A stretch of DNA of 64,000 nt, taken from assembly GCF_024448715.1 (NCBI RefSeq), contig NZ_JAMOHZ010000005.1:1-64000 (forward strand). Reading direction: 5' to 3'. Position 1 is the stretch's first letter. Every line of letters starts with the position of its first letter. Under the pieces are notes generated by a model. The model was given only the letters and a program-made list of their open reading frames with translations, made no database searches and had not been told where the DNA came from. This stretch comes from Stutzerimonas stutzeri (GTDB lineage: Bacteria > Pseudomonadota > Gammaproteobacteria > Pseudomonadales > Pseudomonadaceae). The translations under genes and the position numbers were made by a program. This document shows, piece after piece, positions 54,994 through 64,000 of the stretch.

Positions 54994-56084
54994 GCCTCGC
55001 TCAGGTGATGACCGATCTCGTCGAGGCCATAGATCGCGTCGCTGAGGTTGGCCTTCACCACCGCCATCGGCATGCCGTAGATGACACAGCTGGCCTCATC
55101 CTGCGCCCATACCTGACTGCCGCATTGCTTGAGCATGCGCGCGCCTTCGCGGCCATCGGCACCCATGCCGGTCAGCACGACCGCCAGTACCTTGTCATTG
55201 AATGCCTTTGCGGCGGAGCCGAACGTGACGTCCACACAAGGCCGGTAATTGAGTCGCTCGTCACCTGGCAGAATGCGCACCGCGCCGCGCCCGTCGATCA
55301 TCATCTGCTTACCGCCGGGCGCCAACAACGCAAGACCAGGGCGCAGCAGGTCGCCATCTTCGGCTTCCTTGACGCGGATATTGCAGAGCTTGTCCAGCCG
55401 CTCGGCGAACGCCTTGGTGAATGCTGCAGGCATGTGCTGAATCAGAACGATAGGTGTCGAAAAGCTGGCGGGAAGCTGGGTCAGCACGCGCTGAAGCGCC
55501 ACCGGACCTCCCGTGGATGTGCCGATAGCAACCAGCCGATACGATTTGCGGCGCGGCGGTGATGCGTGTGTTGGCGTCGGTACCGCAGCGCGTGGCGCCG
55601 TTGATGCCAACCCCGCCGGAGCGGCTGCTTGACGGGCTGCTGGAGCTACGGCAGCCGGAACGCTGGAATAAGCACTGAAACGACGATTGCTACGCGAAAT
55701 CGTGTTGATCTTCTCGCATAGCAGTTGTTTGACCTTGTTCGGATTGCGAGAAATATCCTCGAAGTTCTTCGGCAGAAAGTCCACAGCCCCGGCATCCAAC
55801 GCATCGAGCGTCACTCGCGCGCCTTCGTGGGTAAGCGAAGAAAACATCAGAACGGGAGTTGGGCAACGCTGCATGATCTGCCGTACGGCGGTGATGCCGT
55901 CCATCATCGGCATCTCGTAATCCATGGTAATGACGTCGGGCTTCAACGCCAGCGCCTGATCGATCGCCTCACGCCCATTGGTGGCAGTGCCGATCACCTG
56001 GATGTTCGGATCTGAAGAGAGGATTTCCGATACTCGGCGGCGGAAAAAGCCGGAATCGTCCACCACCAAGACCTTGACTGCCAT
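54984..56084 (-). CDS. cheB: Chemotaxis methylesterase CheB
   Basis: Response-regulator methylesterase of 366 residues that demethylates or deamidates receptor glutamates. Receiver domain with phospho-acceptor Asp55 in VITMDYEMPMMDG, an Ala/Pro-rich linker near residues 145-175, and the catalytic domain with Ser in AIGTSTGGPVALQ, His in LIQHMPAAFT and Asp in LTGMGADGREG. The phosphate donor is CheA, encoded 49 bp upstream. Confidence 0.95.
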   Translation of the reverse strand: MAVKVLVVDDSGFFRRRVSEILSSDPNIQVIGTATNGREAIDQALALKPDVITMDYEMPMMDGITAVRQIMQRCPTPVLMFSSLTHEGARVTLDALDAGAVDFLPKNFEDISRNPNKVKQLLCEKINTISRSNRRFSAYSSVPAAVAPAARQAAAPAGLASTAPRAAVPTPTHASPPRRKSYRLVAIGTSTGGPVALQRVLTQLPASFSTPIVLIQHMPAAFTKAFAERLDKLCNIRVKEAEDGDLLRPGLALLAPGGKQMMIDGRGAVRILPGDERLNYRPCVDVTFGSAAKAFNDKVLAVVLTGMGADGREGARMLKQCGSQVWAQDEASCVIYGMPMAVVKANLSDAIYGLDEIGHHLSEACI

Positions 56085-56132
56085 AAAACAACTCCTAGCA
56101 GCAGCAGTCCGATCAGGACCACTGCCAGCGGA

Positions 56133-58301
56133 TCAGATCCGGCGCGCGTAACGCTTGAGCATGCTCGGAACATCGAGGATCAGGGCGATACGACCATCGC
56201 CAGTGATTGTCGCGCCAGACATGCCGGGAGTGCCCTGCAGCATCTTGCCCAGCGGCTTGATCACCACCTCCTCCTGTCCCACCAGTTGATCGACGACGAA
56301 GCCGATGCTCTGGTTGCCAACGCTCAGAATCACCACGTGCCCCTCACGCTGCTCTTCGTGTTCCGCGCCTCGCACCAGCCAGCGCTTGAGATAGAACAAC
56401 GGCAGCGCCTTGTCGCGCACGATCACTACTTCCTGGCCATCAACCACGTTGGTGCGGGACAAGTCGAGGTGGAATATTTCGTTGACGCTCACCAGCGGGA
56501 AAGCGAACGCCTGGTTGCCGAGCATCACCATCAGGGTCGGCATGATCGCCAGCGTCAGCGGCACCTTGATCACTACTCGCGAGCCCTGGCCTTTGTTCGA
56601 GAACACATTGACCGTGCCGTTGAGCTGGGAAATCTTGGTCTTGACCACGTCCATGCCGACGCCGCGGCCGGACACATCGGAAATCTCCGATTTGGTGGAG
56701 AAACCCGGCGCGAAAATAAGGTTGTAGCTTTCCAGATCGCTCAGGCGATCGGCAGCATCCTTGTCCAGCAGACCCTTTTCTACCGCCTTGGCACGCAAAA
56801 TTTCCGCGTCCATACCTTTGCCGTCGTCGGTGATCATCAAGAGGATATGGTCACCCTCCTGCTCAGCCGACAACACCACACGGCCCGTCCGAGGCTTGCC
56901 TGCTGCTTCGCGTTCTTCCGGCGTCTCGATACCGTGATCGACGGCGTTGCGCACCAAGTGCACCAGCGGGTCGGCCAGCGCTTCCACGAGATTCTTGTCC
57001 AGATCGGTTTCTTCGCCGACCAGCTCAAGATTGATCTCTTTCTTCAGGCTACGCGCCAAATCGCGAACCAACCGCGGGAAACGGCCGAAGACCTTCTTGA
57101 TTGGCTGCATGCGCGTCTTCATTACGGCGCTCTGCAGATCGGCGGTCACCACATCCAGGTTGGATACGGCTTTGGCCATCGCCTCGTCGCCGCTATTGGA
57201 GCCCAGGCGCACCAGACGGTTACGCACCAGCACCAGCTCGCCGACCATGTTCATGATTTCATCGAGCCGCGCAGTATCGACCCGCACGGTTGTTTCAGCT
57301 TCGCTCGCCGGCTTCTCGGACACAGCGGCAGCTTTTGGCGCAACCTCCGTCTTCGCTGGTGCCGCAGCGATCTTGCTCGGCGCGAGTGCCGCCGCCGGCT
57401 TTACTGGAGCATCTTTTTTGGCGACTGGCGTGACAGGCGCTGCTGCTACGGCTGAAGTCGTCGCTTCCGGCTCGAACTTGCCTTTACCGTGAAGCTGATC
57501 CAGCAGCGCTTCGAATTCATCATCGGTAATTTCATTGCCACCCACCGTGGCAGGCGAGGCATCAGCGACAGGCGCTGCTGCAGCCGGCTCGACGAACTGA
57601 CCCTTGCCGTGTAACTGATCCAACAACGCTTCAAATTCGTCGTCGGTAATCTCGTCACTGGCGGGTGCGACAGGCGCCTGAGCGGCCGGTACGGCACTGG
57701 GCTCTGCTGCGAACTGGCCGACACCATGAAGCTGATCCAGCAGCGATTCGAATTCTTCGTCAGTGATTTCGTCACCGGCACTCGCGGGCAGAGCGCCAGT
57801 GGAATCATCCAGAGCGCCGAGAAATTGCTCGAACTCGTTATCTGCCGTCGAGGTTTCCGGCTCCGGTTCAACCGCAGCGGGCTCGGCAACCGGAACTTCC
57901 GCTCCGGCAGGTTCAGCCAGACGCGACAGCGCGGCGAGCAGCTCGGGAGTGGCTGGCGTGACCTCGGTGCGCTCACGCACTTGGGTGAACATTTCGTTGA
58001 CGGCGTCCAGTGCTTGCAGCACGACGTCCATCAATTCCGAGTCGACGCGACGCTCACCCTTGCGCAGGATGTCGAAGACGTTTTCGGCAATGTGGCAGCA
58101 CTCAACCAGCTCATGCAGTTGAAGGAAGCCCGCACCACCTTTTACCGTATGGAAACCGCGAAAAATCGCATTGAGCAGCGCGGTGTCATCGGGGCTGCTT
58201 TCCAGCTCCACCAACTGCTCTGACAATAGTTCGAGAATCTCGCCGGCCTCTACCAGGAAGTCCTGGAGGATTTCTTCATCGGCGTCGAAGCTCATATTCA
58301 C
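56133..58301 (-). CDS. cheA: Chemotaxis histidine kinase CheA with triple linker repeat
   Basis: Kinase of 722 residues, hub of the flagellar chemotaxis pathway. Hpt domain with phospho-His51 in FRGFHTVKGGAGF; a linker with three nearly identical 17-residue units ITDDEFEALLDQLHGKG (residues 179-195, 218-234 and 258-274) plus a degenerate one near 155-163; dimerisation and kinase domains (N box DPLVHLVRNAVDHGIETPEEREAAGKP, DDGKGMD, DVSGRGVGMDVV) and a C-terminal CheW-like domain. It precedes cheB. Confidence 0.96.
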   Translation of the reverse strand: MNMSFDADEEILQDFLVEAGEILELLSEQLVELESSPDDTALLNAIFRGFHTVKGGAGFLQLHELVECCHIAENVFDILRKGERRVDSELMDVVLQALDAVNEMFTQVRERTEVTPATPELLAALSRLAEPAGAEVPVAEPAAVEPEPETSTADNEFEQFLGALDDSTGALPASAGDEITDEEFESLLDQLHGVGQFAAEPSAVPAAQAPVAPASDEITDDEFEALLDQLHGKGQFVEPAAAAPVADASPATVGGNEITDDEFEALLDQLHGKGKFEPEATTSAVAAAPVTPVAKKDAPVKPAAALAPSKIAAAPAKTEVAPKAAAVSEKPASEAETTVRVDTARLDEIMNMVGELVLVRNRLVRLGSNSGDEAMAKAVSNLDVVTADLQSAVMKTRMQPIKKVFGRFPRLVRDLARSLKKEINLELVGEETDLDKNLVEALADPLVHLVRNAVDHGIETPEEREAAGKPRTGRVVLSAEQEGDHILLMITDDGKGMDAEILRAKAVEKGLLDKDAADRLSDLESYNLIFAPGFSTKSEISDVSGRGVGMDVVKTKISQLNGTVNVFSNKGQGSRVVIKVPLTLAIMPTLMVMLGNQAFAFPLVSVNEIFHLDLSRTNVVDGQEVVIVRDKALPLFYLKRWLVRGAEHEEQREGHVVILSVGNQSIGFVVDQLVGQEEVVIKPLGKMLQGTPGMSGATITGDGRIALILDVPSMLKRYARRI
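57474..57842 (-). repeat. Tandem amino-acid repeat region of CheA
   Basis: Codes for the three near-identical ITDDEFEALLDQLHGKG units and a degenerate DNEFEQFLGAL at residues 154-164, separated by Ala/Pro-rich spacers of about 20 residues. The units are 39-40 residues apart. Confidence 0.85.
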
Positions 58302-58307
58302 CTTCCC

Positions 58308-59102
58308 CTAAAAGCCCAGGCTCGAAAGCAGATCGTCGACATCGTCCTGTCCGGATACGACATCCTCACGTATATCGGCATGCATCTGCGGACCTTCACC
58401 GTGGGAAGGTTCTTTTTCTTGTTTTTTCTTTTCCTGCTCGGCGCGCATCGCTTCTCGGTCATGCTGAATGCCCGCCACGCGATCGACCTGGCCGGCCATC
58501 AATACAAGATTGAGAAGGTTGCTTTCGAGCTCACTGATCAGACGGGTGACACGCTTGATCACCTGACCAGTCAGGTCCTGAAAATCCTGGGCCAGCATGA
58601 TTTCGCTGAGATTCTGCGACAGCTGGCTGCCATCGTTCATGGTGCGCTGGAGGAATTGATCAATGCGTTTGACCAGATCGCGGAACTGCTCGGCATTCAT
58701 GTCACGGCGCATGAAGCGCTGCCAATCAGCGGTCAGGCTCTGGGCTTCGTAACTGACGTAGTTCACCAGCGGCGCGGATTCTTCAACGAGATCCATCGTG
58801 CGATTGGCCGCTTTTTCGGTCATCTCCACCACGTATGAAAGCCGGTCTGTCGCGTCGGTAATCGGTGATGGGTCTCCGCCAGTGGCGCAGGTATCCAGCT
58901 CCAGTTTGACGATGGCGTTATGCAGCTCACGGGTGAGCTTGCCCACTTCCTGATAGAGCCCGTGATTACGGGCCTGATTGAGCTCGTTGAACATCTGCAC
59001 GGCTTCGTCGAAGCGGCCTTGCTGCAGACTTTCGATCAGTTGAGGTGAATGAGCCCTCAGAGTCGCTTCGAACTCTGCCAGGCTTTGGTCTGCTTGCGTC
59101 AT
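58308..59102 (-). CDS. cheZ: CheY-phosphate phosphatase CheZ
   Basis: Phosphatase of 264 residues that ends the CheY signal. The long helical hairpin holds LSEIMLAQDFQDLTGQVIKRVTRLISELE with the catalytic Asp/Gln, and the C-terminal tail DVDDLLSSLGF is the CheY-binding peptide. It lies between cheY (20 bp upstream) and cheA. Confidence 0.95.
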   Translation of the reverse strand: MTQADQSLAEFEATLRAHSPQLIESLQQGRFDEAVQMFNELNQARNHGLYQEVGKLTRELHNAIVKLELDTCATGGDPSPITDATDRLSYVVEMTEKAANRTMDLVEESAPLVNYVSYEAQSLTADWQRFMRRDMNAEQFRDLVKRIDQFLQRTMNDGSQLSQNLSEIMLAQDFQDLTGQVIKRVTRLISELESNLLNLVLMAGQVDRVAGIQHDREAMRAEQEKKKQEKEPSHGEGPQMHADIREDVVSGQDDVDDLLSSLGF

Positions 59103-59122
59103 AGTGCCCTCGCGGCGTTACT

Positions 59123-59497
59123 TCAGCCGTTGACGCGCTCGAAGATTTTTTCAATCTTTTCTTTGAGCACTTGAGCCGTGAATGGCTTGACCACATAGCC
59201 GTTTACGCCTGCCTGCGCGGCCTCGATAATCTGGTCGCGCTTCGCTTCGGCGGTGACCATCAACACCGGAAGGTGCTTCAGGCGATCGTCGGCGCGCACA
59301 GCTCGAAGCAGATCGATGCCGCTCATCCCGGGCATGTTCCAATCGGTGACGAGGAAGTCGAAACTCCCGCTCTTTAACATGGGCAGCGCGGTCGTGCCGT
59401 CATCCGCCTCAGCGGTATTGGTGAAGCCCAGATCGCGCAGCAGATTCTTAATGATCCGTCTCATGGTCGAGAAGTCATCGACGATGAGAATTTTCAT
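59123..59497 (-). CDS. cheY: Chemotaxis response regulator CheY
   Basis: Single receiver domain of 124 residues that binds the flagellar switch when phosphorylated. [25 protein letters not shown] with the acidic pair, the phospho-acceptor Asp in [13 protein letters not shown], and VTAEAKRD and GYVVKPF. The ATG at 59497 matches other CheY proteins; a GTG at 59515 would add 6 residues. Confidence 0.96.
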   Translation of the reverse strand: MKILIVDDFSTMRRIIKNLLRDLGFTNTAEADDGTTALPMLKSGSFDFLVTDWNMPGMSGIDLLRAVRADDRLKHLPVLMVTAEAKRDQIIEAAQAGVNGYVVKPFTAQVLKEKIEKIFERVNG

Positions 59498-59615
59498 GTT
59501 CTTGTCCAAGTACACCTCCGTAATCCCGAAATCCCCAGAACCTGCTCACGGTCTGTTGCGGGCCTCATGAATGAAGCTCGTAAGGGCCTCTAATGCTTTT
59601 TTTGCGAACCGGCCG

Positions 59616-60356
59616 TTAACGGGCGCGCCACTCACCAAGGCGAGCACGCAGGCGCGCCGCGCACTGACTGTGCAACTGGCTCACCCGTGATTCGCTGACG
59701 CCCAACACCTGGCCGATCTCCTTCAGATTCAACTCTTCGTCGTAATACAACGAAAGCACCAGCTTTTCACGTTCGGGCAGGTTTCCGATGGCCTCGGCCA
59801 GCGCCAGTTGAAAACGCTCGTCTTCAAGATCCCGGGACGGCTCCGGATGCGCACTGGCGGCATCCTCCCCAAATTCCCCATGTTCGCCTTCCTGAAGTAA
59901 ATCATCGAAGCTGAACAAGCGACTACCCAAGGTGTCGCCCAGAATGCCGTAGTACTCATCGAGACTCAATTTAAGTTCGGCCGCAACTTCTTGATCTTTA
60001 GCGTCGCGGCCTGTTTTGGCTTCAATTGCCCGAATCGCTTCGCTGACCATGCGCGAGTTACGGTGAACCGAACGCGGTGCCCAGTCGCCCTTACGGACCT
60101 CGTCGAGCATCGCGCCACGAATGCGAATTCCAGCGTAGGTCTCGAAGCTCGCGCCTTTGCCGGAATCGTATTTTTTTGACGCCTCCAGTAGACCGATCAT
60201 GCCCGCCTGCATCAGGTCATCCACCTGCACACTCGCCGGCAAACGCGCCAGGAGGTGATAAGCGATGCGTTTGACTAACGGTGCGTACTGATCGATGAGC
60301 TGATACTGCGAGTCTTTTGCATGAGCTTTGTTGTAATACATACCGAGTCCAGCCAC
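59616..60356 (-). CDS. fliA: Flagellar sigma factor FliA (sigma-28)
   Basis: Sigma factor of 246 residues for late flagellar and chemotaxis genes. Region 2 has QLIDQYAPLVKRIAYHLLARLPASVQVDDLMQAGMIGLLEASKKYD, FETYAGIRIRGAMLDEVRKGDWAPRSV; region 4 has LPEREKLVLSLYYDEELNLKEIGQVLGVSESRVSQLHSQ. It follows fleN by 2 bp using GTG 60356; ATG 60341 is the alternative. Confidence 0.95.
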   Translation of the reverse strand: MAGLGMYYNKAHAKDSQYQLIDQYAPLVKRIAYHLLARLPASVQVDDLMQAGMIGLLEASKKYDSGKGASFETYAGIRIRGAMLDEVRKGDWAPRSVHRNSRMVSEAIRAIEAKTGRDAKDQEVAAELKLSLDEYYGILGDTLGSRLFSFDDLLQEGEHGEFGEDAASAHPEPSRDLEDERFQLALAEAIGNLPEREKLVLSLYYDEELNLKEIGQVLGVSESRVSQLHSQCAARLRARLGEWRAR

Positions 60357-60358
60357 TG

Positions 60359-61192
60359 TCAGTCGTTAGGCTCTGTGGCGGGCCTGACAAGGCGCTCCAC
60401 AAAGAACTCCAGATGGCCCCGCGGCGTTGCCGGCAGCGGCCAGGTATCGATCTTCTGCGCGATGGCCTTGAACGCCAGCGAGCACTTAGCTCGCGGATAG
60501 GCCTCGTAGACGGCACGCTGTTTCTGTACTGCCTTGCGCACCGCCTCGTCGTAAGGAATCGCGCCGACGTACTGCAGCGCCACGTCGAGGAACCGCTCGG
60601 TCACTTTGGTCAGCTTGGCGAACAGGTTCCGGCCTTCCTGCGGAGCGTGTGCCATGTTAGCCAGCACACGAAAGCGACTGATGCCGTAGTCGCGATTGAG
60701 CAACTTGATCAACGCATAGGCATCGGTAATGGACGTCGGCTCGTCAGTCACGACTAGCAGCACTTCCTGCGCGGCGCGAACGAAACTCACGACGCCATCG
60801 CCGATACCCGCTGCGGTGTCGATAATCAGCACGTCGATATCGTGACCGATGTCGCTAAACGCCTGTATCAGCCCGGAGTGCTGCAACGTAGATAGCTGCA
60901 CCATGCTCTGGGTTCCCGAAGCCGCGGGCACTATGCGAATGCCGCCCGGCCCCTGAATCAGTACATCACGCAGATCGCATTCGCCAGCAATGACGTCGGC
61001 CAACGTGCGCTTGGTAGCCAACCCTAGCAGCACGTCGACATTGGCCAGCCCAAGGTCGGCATCAAGCAACACCACCCGGCGACCGAGGTCGGCCAGCGCC
61101 AGCGCCAGATTGACCGACACATTGGTCTTGCCGACGCCACCCTTGCCGCCAGTCACGGCAATAACCTGTACGGGATGAATACCCATTTTCAA
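60359..61192 (-). CDS. fleN: Flagellar number regulator FleN
   Basis: MinD/ParA-like ATPase of 277 residues that binds FleQ and limits the number of polar flagella. Deviant Walker A VTGGKGGVGKTNVSVNLALALADLGRRVVLLDADLGLANVDVLLGL, followed by VLIIDTAAGIGDGVVSF. It lies between flhF and fliA, the order seen in other polar flagellates. Confidence 0.95.
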   Translation of the reverse strand: MKMGIHPVQVIAVTGGKGGVGKTNVSVNLALALADLGRRVVLLDADLGLANVDVLLGLATKRTLADVIAGECDLRDVLIQGPGGIRIVPAASGTQSMVQLSTLQHSGLIQAFSDIGHDIDVLIIDTAAGIGDGVVSFVRAAQEVLLVVTDEPTSITDAYALIKLLNRDYGISRFRVLANMAHAPQEGRNLFAKLTKVTERFLDVALQYVGAIPYDEAVRKAVQKQRAVYEAYPRAKCSLAFKAIAQKIDTWPLPATPRGHLEFFVERLVRPATEPND

Positions 61193-61277
61193 ACGCCTAT
61201 ATCTTGCTGGGGCCCTGAGGCCATCGATGCGTTCAGCCCGAACGCGTCTTCTTTGTCTGTGTCACGGAGCAAAGCGT

Positions 61278-62564
61278 TCATCCGACCTTCCGTGAAGAAC
61301 CGTTGTACAGCCCGGAGAACATATCGGCCATGGCCTCTTCGCTGGGAGCCTCTTCGGATTGCAGGCTCACCGCACGGCTGACCAGCTGATGGCTGCGCGG
61401 CAGATGCAGATCATCGGGGATGCGCGGTCCATCGGCGAGGTACGCGATGGGCAAATGCTGGCTGATCGTGAGACCAAGCACATCACCCAGGCTTCCCGCC
61501 TCATCCAGTTTAGTCAGAATGCAGCCAGCCAGCCCACAGCGGCGATAGTTATGCCATGTCGCTTTGAGCACCTGGCTCTGACTGGTTGCCGGCAGCACCA
61601 GATAATTCTTCGATTTGATACCACGATCAGCCAGCGCTTCGAGCTGCATACGCATCATCGGGTCGCCCGCAGGCAAACCGGCGGTATCGACGAGAATCAG
61701 GCGCTTGCGGGCCAACGGCTCCAGCGTCTTGCTCAATGGCTGACTGGGGTCGATCTGAATGACCGGCACATCAAGGATGCGACCAAGGGTCTTCAATTGC
61801 TCCTGTGCACCGATGCGGTAGTTGTCCATGCTCGCCAGGGCAATGCTCTGCGCGCCGTGTTTGAGCACGTAGCGCGCGGCGAGCTTTGCCAGCGTGGTGG
61901 TCTTGCCGGCGCCAGCCGGGCCAACCAGCGCAATGATTCCGCCCTCTTCCAACGGCTCGACCTTGCTGACCTTGATCGCCTGCGCCAGGTACGCCAGCAA
62001 CATGCGCCAGGCCTGGCGTGGCTCGGACACGGTAGCAACCTTCTCCAGCAACGCGCGCGACAGTTCGGCCGGCAGGCCGATTCGTTGCAGGCGGCGCCAG
62101 AGACTGGCCTGTTGCGGACGGCGACTCTGCTCATGTCCCCAGGCAATCGAGCCAAGCTGCACTTCGATCAGTTCACGCAGACCTTGCAGCTCCGAATGCA
62201 TGGCTTCGACCGCACGCGAATCTAACGACGCAGCCGCGGCGCTGGAAATCGGTGCCGGCTGAACGGCAGCCTCTGGCTTCTCGTCAAGCAGTTGACGGTC
62301 TTTACCCGCCTGAGTGCGTGACGGCGAGCTCAGCTCAGCGTGAGCATTGGCGATACGCGCCTGCGTTTTGCGCAGTTCCGCCTCGAGCGCCGGATTCGGC
62401 TGCTTGGGCGCTGCCGACTCCATCGGGTAATCAAGCACAGCGGTCAACTCGACGCCGCCAGCGACACGACGATTACCCGTGATCACGGCATCAGCGCCCA
62501 GCTCGTCACGAATCATCTTCATGGCGATACGCATGTCGGCTGCGAAGAAACGTTTGACCTGCAT
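61278..62564 (-). CDS. flhF: Flagellar biosynthesis SRP-type GTPase FlhF
   Basis: SRP-family GTPase of 428 residues that marks the cell pole for flagellar assembly. A variable N-terminal B domain (MQVKRFFAADMRIAMKMIRDELGADAVITGNRRVAGG) is followed by an NG domain with GPAGAGKTTTLAKLAARYV (G1), DTAG with LPAGDPMM (G3), LTKLDEAGSLGDVLG (G4) and IAYLADGPRIPDDL. Typical length. Confidence 0.96.
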   Translation of the reverse strand: MQVKRFFAADMRIAMKMIRDELGADAVITGNRRVAGGVELTAVLDYPMESAAPKQPNPALEAELRKTQARIANAHAELSSPSRTQAGKDRQLLDEKPEAAVQPAPISSAAAASLDSRAVEAMHSELQGLRELIEVQLGSIAWGHEQSRRPQQASLWRRLQRIGLPAELSRALLEKVATVSEPRQAWRMLLAYLAQAIKVSKVEPLEEGGIIALVGPAGAGKTTTLAKLAARYVLKHGAQSIALASMDNYRIGAQEQLKTLGRILDVPVIQIDPSQPLSKTLEPLARKRLILVDTAGLPAGDPMMRMQLEALADRGIKSKNYLVLPATSQSQVLKATWHNYRRCGLAGCILTKLDEAGSLGDVLGLTISQHLPIAYLADGPRIPDDLHLPRSHQLVSRAVSLQSEEAPSEEAMADMFSGLYNGSSRKVG

Positions 62565-62579
62565 GGCCTGTACCCTCGG

Positions 62580-64000
62580 TTAATTCTGACCCACCGTTGA
62601 AACGATGGTGACTTGCTTGTTGTCCGGTATTTCCTGATAGGCCAGGACGTGAATGTTCGGTACTGCCAGCCGGGCGAACCGCGACAGCATCGCGCGGACC
62701 GGACCTGCCACCAGCAGAATCGCCGGCTTACCCAACATTTCTTGACGCTGTGCCGCCTCTACCAGGGAACGTTGCAACTTTTCGGCCATTCCCGGCTCCA
62801 GAAGAATGCCATCTTCGGAACCTTGACCAGCCTTCTGTAGACTATTGAGCAATATCTGTTCCAACCTTGGCTCAAGCGTGATGACAGGTAGCTGCGGCTC
62901 AAGCCCCACAACGTTTTGCACGATTGCACGCGAGAGCGCGACCCGCACCGCAGCCACCATCATGGCGGGATCTTGACTCTTTGCGGCGACGTTGGCGATA
63001 GCCTCGGCGATGGTGCGGATATCGCGAACCGGAACCTGTTCCTGCAGCAACGCCTGCAACACCTTGAGTAGCGTCGACAACGAAATCATTCCAGGCACCA
63101 GCTCTTCAGCAAGCTTCGGCGAACTCTTGGCCAGCAGTTGCATCAGTTGCTGGACCTCTTCATGTCCCAGCAACTCGTGGGAATGTTTGTGCAGCACCTG
63201 GTTCAGGTGAGTCGCGACTACAGTACTGGCATCGACGACGGTGTAGCCGAGCGACTGTGCCTGATCGCGCTGGCTGGCCTCGATCCACACCGCTTCCAGC
63301 CCGAATGCCGGGTCCTTGGCGGCGATTCCGTTGAGCGGGCCGAATACCTGGCCCGGATTGATCGCCAACTCGCGATCCGGATAGACCTCGGCTTCGGCCA
63401 GACTCACGCCCATCAGCGTCAAGCGGTAGGCGTTAGGCAGCAGGTCGAGGTTGTCGCGGATATGCACTGAGGGCATCAGGAAACCAAGATCCTGCGAGAG
63501 CTTCTTGCGCACGCCCTTGATCCGCGCCAGCAACTGACCACCCTGGTTGCGATCGACCAGTGGAATCAGCCGATAGCCCACCTCAAGCCCGACCATATCT
63601 ACCGGGGTCACATCATCCCAGCCAAGCTCCTTGGTTTCTGTCGCACGCTGCGCTGGCAGCATTTCCTGTTGTTTTTGAACTTCCTGCTCGGCCTGTTGCT
63701 TGACCTGTTTCTGCCGATGCCAGATCCAGTAGGCGCCGCCCGCAGCGACCGCACCCAGGCCGAGAAACGACATGTGCGGCATGCCAGGCACCAGGCCCAT
63801 GGCGATCATGATTGCGGCTGACACGGCCAGCGCCTTGGGCGAGGCGAACATCTGCCGGTTGACCTGCTGGCCCATGTCCTCGGAGCTGGTAACACGGGTA
63901 ACCATGATCGCCGCCGCGGTAGACAGCAGCAGCGAGGGGATCTGAGCCACCAAGCCGTCACCGATGGTCAACAACGCGTAGATCTCTGCTGCCTCGGCAA
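62580..64000 (-). CDS. flhA: Flagellar export protein FlhA (partial, start outside window)
   Basis: Type III export gate protein; the N-terminal membrane part runs beyond position 64000. Visible from AEAAEIYALLTIGDGLVAQIPSLLLSTAAAIMVTRVTSSEDMGQQ, the end of the FHIPEP cytoplasmic loop, through the last membrane helices and the full cytoplasmic domain (DDVTPVDMVGLEVGYRLIPLVDRNQGGQLLARIKGVRKKLSQDLGF, and EEVQQLMQLLAKSSPKLAEEL). It selects late export substrates. It precedes flhF by 15 bp. Confidence 0.96.
   Translation of the reverse strand, partial: AEAAEIYALLTIGDGLVAQIPSLLLSTAAAIMVTRVTSSEDMGQQVNRQMFASPKALAVSAAIMIAMGLVPGMPHMSFLGLGAVAAGGAYWIWHRQKQVKQQAEQEVQKQQEMLPAQRATETKELGWDDVTPVDMVGLEVGYRLIPLVDRNQGGQLLARIKGVRKKLSQDLGFLMPSVHIRDNLDLLPNAYRLTLMGVSLAEAEVYPDRELAINPGQVFGPLNGIAAKDPAFGLEAVWIEASQRDQAQSLGYTVVDASTVVATHLNQVLHKHSHELLGHEEVQQLMQLLAKSSPKLAEELVPGMISLSTLLKVLQALLQEQVPVRDIRTIAEAIANVAAKSQDPAMMVAAVRVALSRAIVQNVVGLEPQLPVITLEPRLEQILLNSLQKAGQGSEDGILLEPGMAEKLQRSLVEAAQRQEMLGKPAILLVAGPVRAMLSRFARLAVPNIHVLAYQEIPDNKQVTIVSTVGQN

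Noticed and set aside
56286..57455. 389-codon frame on the plus strand opposite cheA
   Set aside because: Shadow of the CheA gene with atypical His/Gln/Arg composition.

Overview
The window looks like chromosome of a gamma-proteobacterium of the Pseudomonadaceae, most like the Pseudomonas stutzeri group (Stutzerimonas). This is inferred from gene content and order: fleQ/fleS/fleR, fleN-flhF, motCD, EF-P with an arginine at position 32 next to earP, an O-antigen locus next to ihfB, and GC-rich host-style genes. No database search was possible. I see no prophage, CRISPR array, rRNA or insertion sequence.

Region 1 (1-16085, all minus strand) is a surface-polysaccharide (O-antigen) locus. Read in the direction of transcription it runs ihfB, wzz (chain length), an MBL-fold hydrolase, wzx (flippase), pseB, pseC, pseF, pseG, two formyltransferase-like genes, pseI, a PIG-L deacetylase, a capsule-synthesis-type putative glycosyltransferase, wzy (polymerase), a GT4 glycosyltransferase and a gmd-type GDP-mannose 4,6-dehydratase. 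Together these make CMP-pseudaminic acid (a nonulosonic acid), probably N-formylated because the usual acetyltransferase PseH is absent, and build it into a Wzx/Wzy-dependent repeat unit. The last part (about 1-4700) is clearly more AT-rich than the rest, which suggests transfer from another source.

Region 2 (16086-34520) is mostly core housekeeping: a DEAD-box RNA helicase, a spermidine-synthase-like protein, class II DAHP synthase, a DASS dicarboxylate transporter, EF-P and its rhamnosyltransferase EarP, the 4.5S SRP RNA, an FAD oxidoreductase, a ZIP metal transporter, tRNA-Glu and tRNA-Gly, GST, an AAA protein, glutathione peroxidase, MsrB, AlaA and HtpX. The intergenic spaces hold short palindromic repeats of at least three kinds. 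One such repeat has been taken in frame into the MBL-hydrolase coding sequence.

Region 3 (34691-40970) holds tpm, the flagellar regulators fleR, fleS, fleQ and fliT, and a small lipoprotein. Region 4 (41000-47940) is a complete ccmABCDEFGHI operon for cytochrome c maturation, including a 58-residue CcmD. Region 5 (48073-64000) starts with a FliK-like/FlhB-like pair on the plus strand. A rhodanese protein follows, then the flagellar/chemotaxis block, which is transcribed flhA, flhF, fleN, fliA, cheY, cheZ, cheA, cheB, motC, motD, parA-like, cheW-like, cheW, DUF2802. FlhA is cut by the window end. FlhF/FleN place and count a polar flagellum, FliA drives late genes, CheA/Y/Z/B/W carry chemotaxis signals and MotCD is a stator.

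I found no clearly unknown multi-gene system. The best candidates for something new are the pseudaminic-acid branch with paired formyltransferase-like proteins that both lack the usual Asn before the catalytic His, the adjacent unassigned transferase, and the FliK-like/FlhB-like pair.
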